DNA of 64,000 nucleotides from Isoptericola halotolerans (GCF_013149785.1 NZ_JABEZU010000001.1:372001-436000), one strand, 5' to 3'; positions 51,276-60,873 are shown, counted from the stretch's first letter. Numbers and translations: made by a program. The notes: generated by a model from the sequence alone, not told the origin.

Positions 51276-51752
51276 TCACGCGTGGGAGTGGCGCCCGGGG
51301 GCGAGGCTGTGGCCGAGCAGCAGCGGTGACGGCTGGGCGTCGGCCTGACGATGCACCTCGCCCGCGAGCCGGAGGGCGAGCTCGAAGCGGACGGCGACCG
51401 CCGAGTCGGCGCTGAACCGCCCACCGAGGCGAGGGTGCGGCATGAACGTCAGCACCTCGTCGTCCTGCGGCACGACGCCGTGCCGGGCCGCCTCGATGAC
51501 GAGGTCCTCGAGGAGCAGGTCGTTCCGTCCGTCGGGTGACTCGAGCTCGGCGGTCAGGTCGACGGCGTTCGGCCAGCGCATCTCGAGCGTGCCCTCCACC
51601 GTGTCGAGGAACCACCACCCTTCGAGAGACTCCAGGAAGACGTCGCCGAAGAGCGTCGCGAAGCGCGGGGTCTTGCCCTGGATCCCCAGCCACGACCACG
51701 ACGCCAGCCCGTAGGAGAAGGCAGCAGCGGGAAAAGGTCGCAGGAGGTCCAC
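51276..51752 (-). CDS. DUF1851-like (Tdi1-type) protein
   Basis: A 158-residue protein with LASWSWLGIQGKTPRFATLFGDVFLESLEGWWFLDTVEGTLEMRWPN, which resembles the T6SS-immunity Tdi1/DUF1851 domain, a relative of SMI1/GAD-type immunity folds. There is no signal peptide or membrane helix. No toxin gene is adjacent, so it may be an orphan immunity protein or a housekeeping relative. The assignment is by pattern only. Confidence 0.6.
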   Translation of the reverse strand: MDLLRPFPAAAFSYGLASWSWLGIQGKTPRFATLFGDVFLESLEGWWFLDTVEGTLEMRWPNAVDLTAELESPDGRNDLLLEDLVIEAARHGVVPQDDEVLTFMPHPRLGGRFSADSAVAVRFELALRLAGEVHRQADAQPSPLLLGHSLAPGRHSHA

Positions 51753-51906
51753 GAGCGCATCAAAGCACGGTGCACGGCCCGCGCAAACCCCTCGAACGGG
51801 ATGAACAAGATGTGACGCGCTTCACGGGCGGAGGTCACCCGGTCCAAGGGTTGTTCAAGGCGTACCCGGCGGGGAACCTGGGCCGTCCCTGGCACGTTGT
51901 GACCGC

Positions 51907-52446
51907 ATGAGCCAGTTCGACTCCTCCTCCCGCCCGCCGTCGACCGAGCGCGCCGGGGTGGACCCCCGGTCCGTCGTGATCAGCGGGGTCACGACCTTCG
52001 CCTGGTACGCGGTGCCCGACGTCGTCCGGCCACGGTGGGCCCGCGCGCTCGCCAAGACGGGCGTGCTGGCGACCGGCGTGCTGCTCGCGATGGGATCGAC
52101 GCGCGAGGGCGCAGAGGCGCGGGCCGCCGTGGAGGACCTGCGCAGCGGCATCCGCTCTGCGCAGGACCAGCCACGCGCGGCCGAGCCGGAGGTCGCGGAG
52201 CTCGAGGTCGCCTCCTCCGGCCGGGCCGTCGTCGCGACGGCCGCCGTCGTCGGGGGCATGGCGGTGGCCGGCACCCTCGCCGTCCTGGGCGAGCGGTGGG
52301 TCTACCGGTTCGCCGAGCGCCTCCGGGGCCGGGGGGTGCGGGCACCGCACGCCACCGTGGGCCTCGTGCTCGGCGCTGCCGCGGCCGGGATGTCCGCGAT
52401 CGACGTGCCGGTCAACGCAGAGCGATCCAGATCAGGAGCTGAGTGA
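51907..52446 (+). CDS. membrane protein of unknown function
   Basis: A 179-residue protein with hydrophobic segments near residues 25-38, 49-65, 102-122 and 145-160 and a charged central loop. I cannot assign a family. The start ATG follows a weak site in TTGTGACCGC. The last 35 bases overlap the 3' end of the convergent crtEb gene, so the end of the reading frame may be less constrained. Confidence 0.55.
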   Translation: MSQFDSSSRPPSTERAGVDPRSVVISGVTTFAWYAVPDVVRPRWARALAKTGVLATGVLLAMGSTREGAEARAAVEDLRSGIRSAQDQPRAAEPEVAELEVASSGRAVVATAAVVGGMAVAGTLAVLGERWVYRFAERLRGRGVRAPHATVGLVLGAAAAGMSAIDVPVNAERSRSGAE

Positions 52447-53308
52447 CCAGGAACCCGGTGACGATGTTCAGCCACAGGAACCTGCTCCATCCGGCGTGCG
52501 CCCGCTCGCAGTCGGCGTCGTCGAGGTCGCGGAACGGCGCGATGCTCACGACGTAGGGCACCACCAGCAGCGCCGCGAGCATCCCTGGCCACCCGGTCGC
52601 CAGCAGCGCGAGACCGCCGAGCACGTAGCCGACCATCGCGGCCCGCACCGTGCGCGCCGCCCCCAGCCACGTGGCCACCGAACCGAGCCCGGCCTCACGG
52701 TCGGCCTCGACGTCCTGCACCGCGCCGAACGCCTGCGAGGCCATGCCCCAGCAGAAGAACCCGGTCAGCGCGGCCAGCACGGGCGCCGTGAGCTCCCCGC
52801 CCGCCAGCGCGATGCCGAAGACGGCCGGGCTGACGAAGTGCGTGCTCGACGTCGCCGAGTCCAGCACCGGCCGTTCCTTGAAGCGGAGGCGTGGGGCGGA
52901 GTAGGCGACCACGGCGAAGATGCTCACCGCGAGCACCGCTGTCGAGGTCGCGTCGCCCACGACGACCAGGTAGGCCAGGAACGGCAGGTTGGTCACCACC
53001 GCCGACCACACCGTCAGCCGGTGCCACCGCCGCGACAGCACCACGCCCTCGATACCGCCCTTGCGCGGGTTGCGCAGGTCGGACTCGTAGTCCCACACGT
53101 CGTTCAGGCCGTACATGAGCAGGTTGTACGGGACCAGGAAGTACAGGGCGCCGACGACGAGCTCGGTGATGCCCACCGCGCCGATCCCGCCCACCATCAC
53201 GTACGCGGCGGCGAACGGGTACGCGGTGTTGACCCAGCTCACGGGGCGGGAGGAGCCGATGATCTGGCGCAGCGCCGCTCTCGCGCCGTGCTCGGTGGCC
53301 GTGCTCAT
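52412..53308 (-). CDS. crtEb: lycopene elongase (UbiA-type prenyltransferase)
   Basis: A 298-residue polytopic prenyltransferase with about nine helices. The first Asp-rich motif is NDVWDYESD (about 69-77) and the second lies in VQDVEADREAG. It adds C5 units to both ends of lycopene to give the C50 flavuxanthin skeleton. Position at the end of the crt operon and coupling by ATGA to crtYf support the call. Confidence 0.9.
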   Translation of the reverse strand: MSTATEHGARAALRQIIGSSRPVSWVNTAYPFAAAYVMVGGIGAVGITELVVGALYFLVPYNLLMYGLNDVWDYESDLRNPRKGGIEGVVLSRRWHRLTVWSAVVTNLPFLAYLVVVGDATSTAVLAVSIFAVVAYSAPRLRFKERPVLDSATSSTHFVSPAVFGIALAGGELTAPVLAALTGFFCWGMASQAFGAVQDVEADREAGLGSVATWLGAARTVRAAMVGYVLGGLALLATGWPGMLAALLVVPYVVSIAPFRDLDDADCERAHAGWSRFLWLNIVTGFLVTQLLIWIALR

Positions 53309-53616
53309 GCGTCGGTCTCCTTCGGTGTCGCCAGCGCCCAGAGGCTCGGCAGGAGCAGGGCTGCCACGACGGGCCAGGCGATGTCCTCGACCGGGGCGAG
53401 CCAGACGTAGGTCCCCAGCAGGAACTCGTCACCGTAACGGAAGAGGTCCGCGGCGATCATCAGGCTGTCGAACACGATGGTCAGCACGGTCAGGATCGCG
53501 GCCGTGGCGGCGGTCAGCAGCCACCACCGTGCGCCCAGCCCCCGGACGAGGGACGTGACGACGGCCACGACCAGCGAACCCACCACCACGAGCAGGGCGA
53601 GGAGTGCGTACGTCAC
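53305..53616 (-). CDS. crtYf: C50 carotenoid epsilon-cyclase subunit CrtYf
   Basis: A 103-residue membrane protein with three helices, one half of the heterodimeric C50 cyclase. The motif FDSLMIAADLFRYG and the WLAPVEDIAWP segment are typical of CrtYf/lycopene cyclase domain proteins. It starts with a GTG overlapping the crtYe stop and its own stop overlaps crtEb. Confidence 0.88.
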   Translation of the reverse strand: MTYALLALLVVVGSLVVAVVTSLVRGLGARWWLLTAATAAILTVLTIVFDSLMIAADLFRYGDEFLLGTYVWLAPVEDIAWPVVAALLLPSLWALATPKETDA

Positions 53617-53963
53617 GAGACCTCCTGACGGGCCCGGCGCGAGCGGGCGTCGGCCCACCGGGCGAGGAGCCCGTGGAGCACCAGGGTGACGTAGCAGAGG
53701 AAGAAGACGAAGAACATCTCCTCGAGCGGCAGGTGCGGGGCGAGCTCGATGCCGGTCATCGCCGCGCCACCGCGCTCGTAGTACCCCTCCGCGATGGCCA
53801 CCACGTCCCAGGCGAGGAAGACCGCCGTCCCCGCGAGGAGCACGACGGCGCCCCGCACCGGGTACGGCGAGAAGAGCACGAGCCGGGCACGGTGGTCGAT
53901 CAGCGCCATGGATGCGATGGCGCCGACCAGCAGGCCCAGGTAGACGAAGTGGTGCCAGGTCAT
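53613..53963 (-). CDS. crtYe: C50 carotenoid epsilon-cyclase subunit CrtYe
   Basis: A 116-residue membrane protein with three helices, the partner of CrtYf. The sequences FLAWDVVAIAEGYYERG and LPLEEMFFVFFLCYVTL carry the lycopene cyclase domain signatures (Asp and Glu-Glu). The two subunits cyclise the ends of flavuxanthin to decaprenoxanthin-type rings. The ATG overlaps the crtI stop by 4 bases. Confidence 0.9.
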   Translation of the reverse strand: MTWHHFVYLGLLVGAIASMALIDHRARLVLFSPYPVRGAVVLLAGTAVFLAWDVVAIAEGYYERGGAAMTGIELAPHLPLEEMFFVFFLCYVTLVLHGLLARWADARSRRARQEVS

Positions 53964-55567
53964 GCGGCCTCCGCCGTCGTCGGGTCGGTCCGGGGGGCGG
54001 GGACGGCACCCGCCGTGGTGTCGCCACGCAGCCGCTTGAGCACGAGCTCGGCGCTGATGAGGCACATCGGCAGCCCGATGCCCGGGATCGTCGAACCACC
54101 CGCGTAGAGCAGGCCGCCCACGTGGCGCGACCGGTTCCCGGCACGGAACATGGCGCTCTGGCGCAGGGTGTGGGCCGGGCCGAGCATCCCGCCCGACCAC
54201 GAGGACAGGTCGGCGGCGAAGTCGCCGGGCCCGACGGTGCGGCGCACGGCGACGCGGTCACGCAGGTCGGGCACGCCCAGGGTGTCGGCGACCCGGTCGA
54301 TCGCGGCGTCCGCGACCTGCTCGACCACGGCGTCGCCCGCGCCGTCGATCCCCCCGCGTCCGATCAGCGGGTCCGCGGGGACGGGCACCAGGACGAACAG
54401 GTTCTCGTCACCGGGCGGGGCGACCGTGGGGTCGGTGCGCGAGGGGGCGCACACGTACAGCGACGCCGGGTCGGGGACGCGGCCGGCTGCGATGTCACCG
54501 AAGTTCGTGCGCCAGTCGGCGGTGAAGAACAGCGAGTGGTGGGCCAGCTCGGGCAGCCGTCCACGCACGCCCAGCATGGCCAGCACGCCGCCGGGGCCGG
54601 GGTCGCGGCGGTCCCACCAGCGCTGCGGGTAGGTCCGCAGGGCGGCCGGCAGCATCGTCGTCTCGACGTGGTGCAGGTCGGCGGCGGCCACGACGACGTC
54701 GGCCCGCGACTCGCGGGCGGTCCCTGCGCCGTCGACCCAGCGGACCCCGGTGGCGTGGGCACGGGCCCGCCGCGGCGACGGGACCCCTGCGGGCCCGCCG
54801 CCGGGCGCGGTCGCGATGCCGGTGACCCGCGTGCCGGTGCGCACCCGCGCCCCGGCCTGCTCGGTCCTGCGCAGCACCGCCGTGACCAGGGCGTCGAAGC
54901 CGCCCTGGGGGTAGCGGACGCCGCCGTCCAGGTCGAGGGCGCTCATCAGGTGGTACATGCTCGGTGCCCGGTCGGGCGAGGAGCCGAGGAACACCGCGGG
55001 GTAGCCGAGCACCTGCTGCAGGCGGACGTCGTCGAAGGACCGTGCGACGAACGACTCCAGCGAGCGTCCCAGCAGCGTGCCGAGCCGGGGCAGCCGGGTG
55101 AGCACCTCCTTCGTGGCCAGGCCGCGCCACGACGCGAACGTCGTGTACAGGAAGTGCCGCAGCGCGAGGTCGTAGGTCTCGTGCGCCGAGTCGAGGTGGC
55201 GCTCGAGCCGGGCACCGGCTCCGGGCTCGATCCGCTCGAAGGCGGCGGCGTTCGCTGCTCGGTCGCGGACGACGTCGAGGGCGTCGTCGTGGCCTTCGAA
55301 GAACACGCGGTAGGCAGGGTCGAGGGGATGCAGGTCGAGCTCTTCCTCGGCCGAGGAGCCCATGAGCCGGAACCAGTGGTCGAACACCTCGGGCATGAGG
55401 TACCACGACGGTCCGGTGTCGAAGCGGAAGCCCTGCGACTCCCAGGACCCGGCGCGGCCGCCCACCGCCTCCTGCTGCTCGAGGACCTCGACGTCGTGCC
55501 CGTCGCGGGCCAGGAGCCCGGCCGTGGCGAGCCCGGCGATCCCGCCGCCGATCACGACCACCCTCAT
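53960..55567 (-). CDS. crtI: phytoene desaturase
   Basis: A 535-residue FAD-dependent desaturase converting phytoene to lycopene. The dinucleotide fold is GGGIAGLATAGLLARDGHDVEVLE (residues 7-30), followed by GRAGSWESQGFRFDTGPSWYLMP. The C-terminal FAD region GLLYAGGSTIPGIGLPMCLIS is intact. It overlaps crtB by 4 bases. Length is normal for CrtI. Confidence 0.95.
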   Translation of the reverse strand: MRVVVIGGGIAGLATAGLLARDGHDVEVLEQQEAVGGRAGSWESQGFRFDTGPSWYLMPEVFDHWFRLMGSSAEEELDLHPLDPAYRVFFEGHDDALDVVRDRAANAAAFERIEPGAGARLERHLDSAHETYDLALRHFLYTTFASWRGLATKEVLTRLPRLGTLLGRSLESFVARSFDDVRLQQVLGYPAVFLGSSPDRAPSMYHLMSALDLDGGVRYPQGGFDALVTAVLRRTEQAGARVRTGTRVTGIATAPGGGPAGVPSPRRARAHATGVRWVDGAGTARESRADVVVAAADLHHVETTMLPAALRTYPQRWWDRRDPGPGGVLAMLGVRGRLPELAHHSLFFTADWRTNFGDIAAGRVPDPASLYVCAPSRTDPTVAPPGDENLFVLVPVPADPLIGRGGIDGAGDAVVEQVADAAIDRVADTLGVPDLRDRVAVRRTVGPGDFAADLSSWSGGMLGPAHTLRQSAMFRAGNRSRHVGGLLYAGGSTIPGIGLPMCLISAELVLKRLRGDTTAGAVPAPRTDPTTAEAA

Positions 55568-56424
55568 CGCCGCACCTCCCGGGCGAGCGCTCCGGCGACG
55601 AGCCGCGCCTTGACGGGGTCGGGGACCCGGACCCGCTGCTGTCGCAGCGTGCGGGCGGGGGTCTCGCGCAGCCGTCGCGCGAGCTCGGCGAACAGGTCGT
55701 GGGCGACCTGCACGGCGACCCGGCTGGAGCGGGGCAGGTCCACGACGGCTCGCTGCGCGACGGCGAGGTCGGCGTCGATGTCGTCGAGCAGCCGGTCGCG
55801 GGTGGCGTCGTCGAACGTCGCGGGGTCGAGGCCGGGGAAGTAGCGGCGCCCCCGTGCGTCGACGTCGTCGGCGAGGTCGCGCAGGAAGTTGACCTTCTGG
55901 AAGGCGGCCCCGAGCCGGGCGGCCCCGGCGGCGCGGCGCGCGTAGGCGCCGTCGGCCCCGTCGACGAAGATCCGCAGGCACATCAGCCCGACCACCTCGG
56001 CCGAGCCGTGCACGTAGCGGGCGAAGCTCTCCTCGTCGTGCACGGCGACGGTCAGGTCGGTCCGCATGGAGGCGAAGAACGGGTCGACGAGCTCGGCGCC
56101 GATCCCATACCGGCGGGCGGTGCGCGTGAACCCGTGCACCACGAGGTTCTGGCTGTAGCCGCGCTTCTGGGCCAGCGCCACCTCCTGCTCCAGCGCGGTG
56201 AGCAGCTCGTCGCGCTCGGCGGCGGTCAGGTCCGCGGCGACGTCGTCGACGATCTCGTCGGCCACGCGGACCAGGGCGTACACGGCGCGCACGTGGTCGC
56301 GCACGGACGGGCCGAGGAGGCGGCACGCCCAGCCGAAGGACGTGGAGTAGGTGTCGACGACGGCAGCGGCGGTGCGCCGTGCGGCGCGGTCGTAGTCGGT
56401 CGTGGCCGCAGGTCGGGGGGTCAT
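55564..56424 (-). CDS. crtB: phytoene synthase
   Basis: A 286-residue enzyme condensing two GGPP to phytoene. The Asp-rich motifs are RVADEIVDD (about 52-60) and NFLRDLADD (about 177-185), and TYSTSFGWACRLL is the N-terminal active-site region. It overlaps crtE and crtI by 4 bases each, so the operon is tightly coupled. Confidence 0.95.
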   Translation of the reverse strand: MTPRPAATTDYDRAARRTAAAVVDTYSTSFGWACRLLGPSVRDHVRAVYALVRVADEIVDDVAADLTAAERDELLTALEQEVALAQKRGYSQNLVVHGFTRTARRYGIGAELVDPFFASMRTDLTVAVHDEESFARYVHGSAEVVGLMCLRIFVDGADGAYARRAAGAARLGAAFQKVNFLRDLADDVDARGRRYFPGLDPATFDDATRDRLLDDIDADLAVAQRAVVDLPRSSRVAVQVAHDLFAELARRLRETPARTLRQQRVRVPDPVKARLVAGALAREVRR

Positions 56425-57476
56425 GCGGCGGCCGCCACGACGCGGGCGCCGCTCGTCAGGCGGACGGCCTCGGCGAGCCCCAGCTCGTCGGCCAGGCTCT
56501 CGGCCGCCGAGCGGTGCCGGACCACCAGCCGTTCCACCGCGGCCCGGGCGCCGCAGCGCTCCAGGGCGTCCCGGACGCGGTCGTGGTCCTGGTCGGTGGC
56601 GTCCGGGTCGCCGAGCACCGGGGCGATCTCGTCCCACGCCCCGGTGCCGCGGGCCAGCACGACGAGGGCGGTGGCCTTGCCCTCGCGCAGGTCCGACGCG
56701 GCACTCTTGCCGGTGACGGCGGGATCGCCGAAGGTCCCGTCGAGGTCGTCCTGGAGCTGGAAGGCCAGGCCGAGCTCGCGGCCGAGCCGGGTGAGGGGCT
56801 CGTCGAGGTCGGTCCGTCCGGCGAGGACGGCGGCCGCTCGCAGCGGCAGGCCGTAGGTGTAGACCGCCGTCTTGCGCTCCGCCGTCGTCAGCACGTCTTC
56901 CAGGGTGGCGCATGTCGCGACGCTCGACCACACGTCGGCCAGCTCTCCGTCGGCCGTGACGTGGAGGATCTCGTCGAACAGCTCGAGCAGCCGGGCCGTC
57001 TGTGCGGCGCCGGCACCGCTGGTGGCGACGGTGCGGAACGCACCGGCGAGGGCGAGGTCCCCGGCGAGGATGCCGGCGGCGGTCCCGTACCCACGGGCAG
57101 CGGCGTCGGTGGCGCCGGCGCTGCGGGCCTCCGTGGCGTGGCGACCGGCCACGTTGGGGCGACCCCGACGGACCAGGTCCCCGTCGATGACGTCGTCGTG
57201 CGCGAGGAAGGCGGTGTGCAGGAGCTCGACGGCGGCCGCCACGTGCCGGGCGGCCCGGGCGTCGGCCGGCGCGTCCGGGCCGGCCAGGGCGTCGTAGGCC
57301 TGCAGCAGGATCCGTGGGCGTACTCGCCGCCCGCCGCGCAGCGCGGCGAGCACGTCGTCCCACAGCCGGGTGTCGCCGGGGCGGGCGGACGCGGCGACCA
57401 GGTCGTCGAGCGTCTCGGTCCGATCGGGCGCCGGAGGCGTTCTCTCTGGCTGGCTGTCGGTCTTCCGCCGGGTCAC
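56421..57476 (-). CDS. crtE: geranylgeranyl diphosphate synthase
   Basis: A 351-residue trans-isoprenyl diphosphate synthase. The first Asp-rich motif is DDVIDGD (about 93-99, HTAFLAHDDVIDGDLVRRG) and the second is LQDDLDGTFGD. Aromatic residues are absent from positions just before the first motif, consistent with C20 products, though length must be tested. GAGGAGG precedes the GTG. It is the first gene of the crt operon, with the repeat-rich operator upstream. Confidence 0.92.
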   Translation of the reverse strand: MTRRKTDSQPERTPPAPDRTETLDDLVAASARPGDTRLWDDVLAALRGGRRVRPRILLQAYDALAGPDAPADARAARHVAAAVELLHTAFLAHDDVIDGDLVRRGRPNVAGRHATEARSAGATDAAARGYGTAAGILAGDLALAGAFRTVATSGAGAAQTARLLELFDEILHVTADGELADVWSSVATCATLEDVLTTAERKTAVYTYGLPLRAAAVLAGRTDLDEPLTRLGRELGLAFQLQDDLDGTFGDPAVTGKSAASDLREGKATALVVLARGTGAWDEIAPVLGDPDATDQDHDRVRDALERCGARAAVERLVVRHRSAAESLADELGLAEAVRLTSGARVVAAAA

Positions 57477-57507
57477 CCGTGCCTCCTCGCCGCAATCCTC
57501 AGACTGC

Positions 57508-57538
57508 TTAGTAAGTATCTAACTGGGCGAGATACTAA
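57508..57538. promoter_or_regulatory. inverted repeat operator between crtE and the MarR gene
   Basis: AGTATCT (57514-57520) and AGATACT (57530-57536) are exact reverse complements with a 9-base spacer, flanked by TTAGTA and TACTAA-like sequence. It lies between the divergent crtE and marR starts, matching the position of the CrtR operator in corynebacteria. The AT-rich content stands out in this GC-rich DNA. Confidence 0.75.
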
Positions 57539-57562
57539 CCACAAGGAGGCTACGATGTCGCC

Positions 57563-58129
57563 GTGACCCAGGCAAGCAGCGGATCGACGCCGTACTGGTA
57601 CGGCGACGACGACGAGGAGGCGCGCGGTCTGCTCGACGCCGTACGCGACCTCCGTCGGGCCGACGAGGCCATGCGCCTGCGCGCCAGCCGCGAGATGGAC
57701 ATGAACGTCAGCGACCTGCGGGCGCTGCGGTTCGTCATCGAGTGCGAGCGGGGCAGGACCCCCGTGACCCCCCGGATGCTGACCGCGCACCTCGAGATCT
57801 CCACCGCCGCGACGACGAAGCTCGTGGACCGGCTCTGCCGCTCGGGCCACCTGGAGCGCCGGCCGCACCCGAGCGACCGGCGCTCCGTGGTGGTCGTGGC
57901 GACCCGCGGCGCCCACCACGAGGTCCGGCAACGCCTCGGGGGCATGCACGCACGCATGCTCGACATCGCCCGCTCGGTGCCGGACTCGGCGCGACCGGCC
58001 GTCCGTGACTTCCTGCGGGCGATGTCCCACGAGCTCGCGCGCGAGCACGACGACCCCGCCGCCGTCGTCGCCGTCGACCAGGTGCCGGCGGGCAGGGATC
58101 CGACCGCGCGGACCGCCCCGCTAGACTGA
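57563..58129 (+). CDS. crtR: MarR-family regulator of the carotenoid operon (CrtR-like)
   Basis: A 188-residue winged-helix protein with the MarR core [47 protein letters not shown]. In Corynebacterium the equivalent divergent regulator CrtR represses crtE and is induced by GGPP; position and family suggest the same here. The GTG at 57563 has TACGAT six bases upstream (leaderless); a perfect AAGGAGG with ATG at 57555 instead frames a three-codon minicistron whose stop overlaps the GTG. Confidence 0.85.
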   Translation: MTQASSGSTPYWYGDDDEEARGLLDAVRDLRRADEAMRLRASREMDMNVSDLRALRFVIECERGRTPVTPRMLTAHLEISTAATTKLVDRLCRSGHLERRPHPSDRRSVVVVATRGAHHEVRQRLGGMHARMLDIARSVPDSARPAVRDFLRAMSHELAREHDDPAAVVAVDQVPAGRDPTARTAPLD

Positions 58130-58299
58130 GCCGCGCGCCGCCCCGTCCCGGCTCGTGTCCCGTCCGGGACCTTCGCCCGGAGCCCGGGGTCGCGCGCGAC
58201 CTGGTCCGGACCGACGCCGGATCGGCGTGGACGTGCGGCGAACGCCGTGCGCCCCGACGATCACCCGGTCCGGCGCCCCGTGCGACCCGAGGGAAGTTC

Positions 58300-60633
58300 A
58301 TGACCGCCGCTGCCGAGGCTGCCGCCCCCCGCCCGACGCTCGACACCGTCGAGCACGCCGCTACGACTCCCCACGAGACCCAGCCGTACGCCGAGCTCGG
58401 GCTCAAGCCCGACGAGTACCAGCGGATCCGCGACATCCTCGGTCGGCGCCCGACCGCCGCCGAGCTGGCCATGTACTCCGTGATGTGGTCCGAGCACTGC
58501 TCGTACAAGTCCTCCAAGAACCACCTGCGCAAGTTCGGCGACCGGGTGACACCGGAGATGACCGAGCACCTGCTGGTCGGGATCGGGGAGAACGCCGGCG
58601 TCGTCGACATCGGGGACGGCTGGGCGGTCACCTTCAAGGTCGAGTCCCACAACCACCCCAGCTACGTCGAGCCCTACCAGGGCGCTGCGACGGGCGTGGG
58701 CGGCATCGTCCGCGACATCATCTCGATGGGCGCCCGCCCCGTGGCCGTGATGGACCAGCTGCGCTTCGGTGCCGTGGACCACCCCGACACCGCGCGGGTC
58801 GTGCACGGGGTGGTCGCCGGCGTCGGCGGCTACGGCAACTCGCTCGGCCTGCCGAACATCGGCGGCGAGCTCGTCTTCGACTCCTCCTACCAGGGCAACC
58901 CGCTCGTCAACGCGCTGTGCCTGGGCGTGCTGCGCCACGAGGACATCCACCTGGCCAACGCCTCCGGCACCGGCAACAAGGTGATCCTCTTCGGTGCGCG
59001 CACGGGTGGCGACGGCATCGGCGGCGCGTCGATCCTCGCCTCGGAGACGTTCGAGGACGGCGTCCCCGCCAAGCGGCCGTCGGTGCAGGTGGGCGACCCG
59101 TTCATGGAGAAGGTGCTCATCGAGTGCTGCCTGGATCTCTATGCGGCGAACGTCGTCGAGGGCATCCAGGACCTGGGTGCGGCGGGGATCTCCTGCGCCA
59201 CGTCCGAGCTCGCCTCGAACGGCGACGGCGGCATGCACGTCGACCTCGACGACGTCCTGCTGCGCGACCCCTCCCTCAACGCCGGCGAGATCCTCATGTC
59301 GGAGTCGCAGGAGCGCATGATGGCCGTGGTCACGCCGGAGAAGCTCGACGAGTTCCTGGCCATCACCGGCCGGTGGGACGTCGAGACCTCCGTCATCGGC
59401 GAGGTCAACGGCTCGGGACGCCTGACCATCGACCACCACGGGCAGCGGATCGTCGACGTCGACCCCAAGACCGTCGCGCACGAGGGTCCGGTCTACGACC
59501 GGCCCTACGCGCGCCCGGCGTGGCAGGACGAGCTGCAGCGCGCGTCCGTCTCGGGCCTCGGCCTGGAGCGACCGGAGTCCGGCGCCGAGCTGCGCGCCAC
59601 CGCGATGCGGCTCCTCGCCTCGCCGAACCTCGCCTCCGCCGCCTGGGTGACCGACCAGTACGACCGCTACGTCCAGGGCAACACCGCGCTCTCCCAGCCC
59701 GACGACGGCGGTGTGGTGCGCGTCGACGAGGCGACCGGCCTGGGCGTCGCCCTGGCGACCGACGCGAACGGCCGGTTCGGCAAGCTCGACCCCCGTGCCG
59801 GTGCGCAGCTCGCGCTGGCCGAGGCCTACCGCAACGTGGCCACGACGGGTGCCACCCCGCTGGCGGTCACCGACTGCCTCAACTTCGGTTCGCCGGAGCA
59901 CCCGGACTCCATGTGGCAGCTCGTCGAGGCGATCGAGGGTCTGGCCGACGCCTGCCAGGACCTCGGTGTACCCGTCACCGGCGGCAACGTCTCGCTGTAC
60001 AACGGCTCCGGCGAGCCGGGGCACATCGACTCCTCCATCCACCCCACCCCGGTGGTCGGCGTCCTCGGCGTCATCGAGGACGTGCGGACCGCCCTGCCGT
60101 CCGGCTGGCGGGCCGAGGGCCTGACCGTGCTGCTGCTCGGCGCGACGGCCGACGAGCTCGACGGGTCCGCGTGGGCCGACGTCGAGCACGAGCACCTCGG
60201 CGGCCTCCCCCCGCGGGTCGACCTCGCTGCCGAGCGGGCGCTGGCGGGCGTGCTCGTCGGGGCGCGACGCTCGGGCGCGGCGAGCGCGGCGCACGACCTG
60301 TCCGAGGGCGGGCTGGTGCAGTCGCTGCTGGAGGCGTCGCTGCGCTACGACATCGGCGTGTCCGTCTCGCTCGACGGTGTGACGACCCGCGACGAGGTGA
60401 CGCCGTTCGCGGCGCTGTTCAGCGAGTCGACCGCGCGGGCGCTGGTCGCCGTCGCTCCGGAGCGCGAGGCCGAGGTCGTCGCGGCGGCGGAGGCCGCCGG
60501 CGTGCCGGTCGCGCGTCTCGGGTCGACCGGCGGTGACGAGCTCGCGGTGTCGTTCGGCGAGGAGTCCTTCACGATCCGGCTGGACGAGGCGCGCGAGGCG
60601 CACGAGGGGACCCTGCCCCGCATCTTCGGCTGA
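58300..60633 (+). CDS. purL: FGAM synthase large subunit PurL
   Basis: A 777-residue ATP-dependent synthase making FGAM from FGAR with ammonia from PurQ. Motifs: [18 protein letters not shown] (catalytic His, about 60-77), [26 protein letters not shown], and GGNVSLYN. It is the stand-alone PurL type that needs PurS and PurQ, both 30 kb upstream. GAGGGAAG precedes the ATG. A 170-base upstream spacer shows nothing else. The stop is followed by an 88-bp tandem repeat. Confidence 0.96.
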   Translation: MTAAAEAAAPRPTLDTVEHAATTPHETQPYAELGLKPDEYQRIRDILGRRPTAAELAMYSVMWSEHCSYKSSKNHLRKFGDRVTPEMTEHLLVGIGENAGVVDIGDGWAVTFKVESHNHPSYVEPYQGAATGVGGIVRDIISMGARPVAVMDQLRFGAVDHPDTARVVHGVVAGVGGYGNSLGLPNIGGELVFDSSYQGNPLVNALCLGVLRHEDIHLANASGTGNKVILFGARTGGDGIGGASILASETFEDGVPAKRPSVQVGDPFMEKVLIECCLDLYAANVVEGIQDLGAAGISCATSELASNGDGGMHVDLDDVLLRDPSLNAGEILMSESQERMMAVVTPEKLDEFLAITGRWDVETSVIGEVNGSGRLTIDHHGQRIVDVDPKTVAHEGPVYDRPYARPAWQDELQRASVSGLGLERPESGAELRATAMRLLASPNLASAAWVTDQYDRYVQGNTALSQPDDGGVVRVDEATGLGVALATDANGRFGKLDPRAGAQLALAEAYRNVATTGATPLAVTDCLNFGSPEHPDSMWQLVEAIEGLADACQDLGVPVTGGNVSLYNGSGEPGHIDSSIHPTPVVGVLGVIEDVRTALPSGWRAEGLTVLLLGATADELDGSAWADVEHEHLGGLPPRVDLAAERALAGVLVGARRSGAASAAHDLSEGGLVQSLLEASLRYDIGVSVSLDGVTTRDEVTPFAALFSESTARALVAVAPEREAEVVAAAEAAGVPVARLGSTGGDELAVSFGEESFTIRLDEAREAHEGTLPRIFG

Positions 60634-60813
60634 GCCGGAGGTGCAGCGGAGGGTGGGGGCCGAGGGACGAGGCATCCGCCTGCAGCGCAGCCGCAGGTTC
60701 GGCCGACGACGGTTCACCTGAGCCGGAGGTGCAGCGGAGGGTGGGGGCCGAGGGACGAGGCATCCGCCTGCAGCGCAGCCGCAGGTTCGGCCGACGACGG
60801 TTCGGCTGAGCCG
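60631..60813. repeat. 88-bp tandem repeat immediately after purL
   Basis: The unit beginning at the purL stop codon (60631-60718) is repeated nearly exactly at 60719-60806, and a third copy starts at 60807 but decays after a few bases. The period is 88, not a multiple of three. The unit contains GCCGAGGGACGAGG and CCGCAGG, also found after purQ at 29300-29390. Confidence 0.92.
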
Positions 60814-60833
60814 GAGGCGCTCGGCTGACCCAG

Positions 60834-60873
60834 GACGACGGCGCGGCCCCCGGTGGGGGACCGCGCCGTCGTC
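60834..60873. terminator. bidirectional terminator between purL and dps
   Basis: GACGACGGCGCGG (60834-60846) pairs with CCGCGCCGTCGTC (60861-60873); the inside CCCCC/GGGGG continues the stem across a one-base bulge. It lies between convergent genes. Confidence 0.8.

Noticed and set aside
58155-60536. Second open frame of 793 codons on the forward strand over purL, and 818 codons on the reverse
   Set aside because: Arg-rich and Leu/Val/Asp-rich shadows respectively; the PurL frame has all catalytic motifs.
60631-60813. CRISPR array
   Set aside because: Two direct copies of 88 bp without distinct spacers; it is a tandem duplication.
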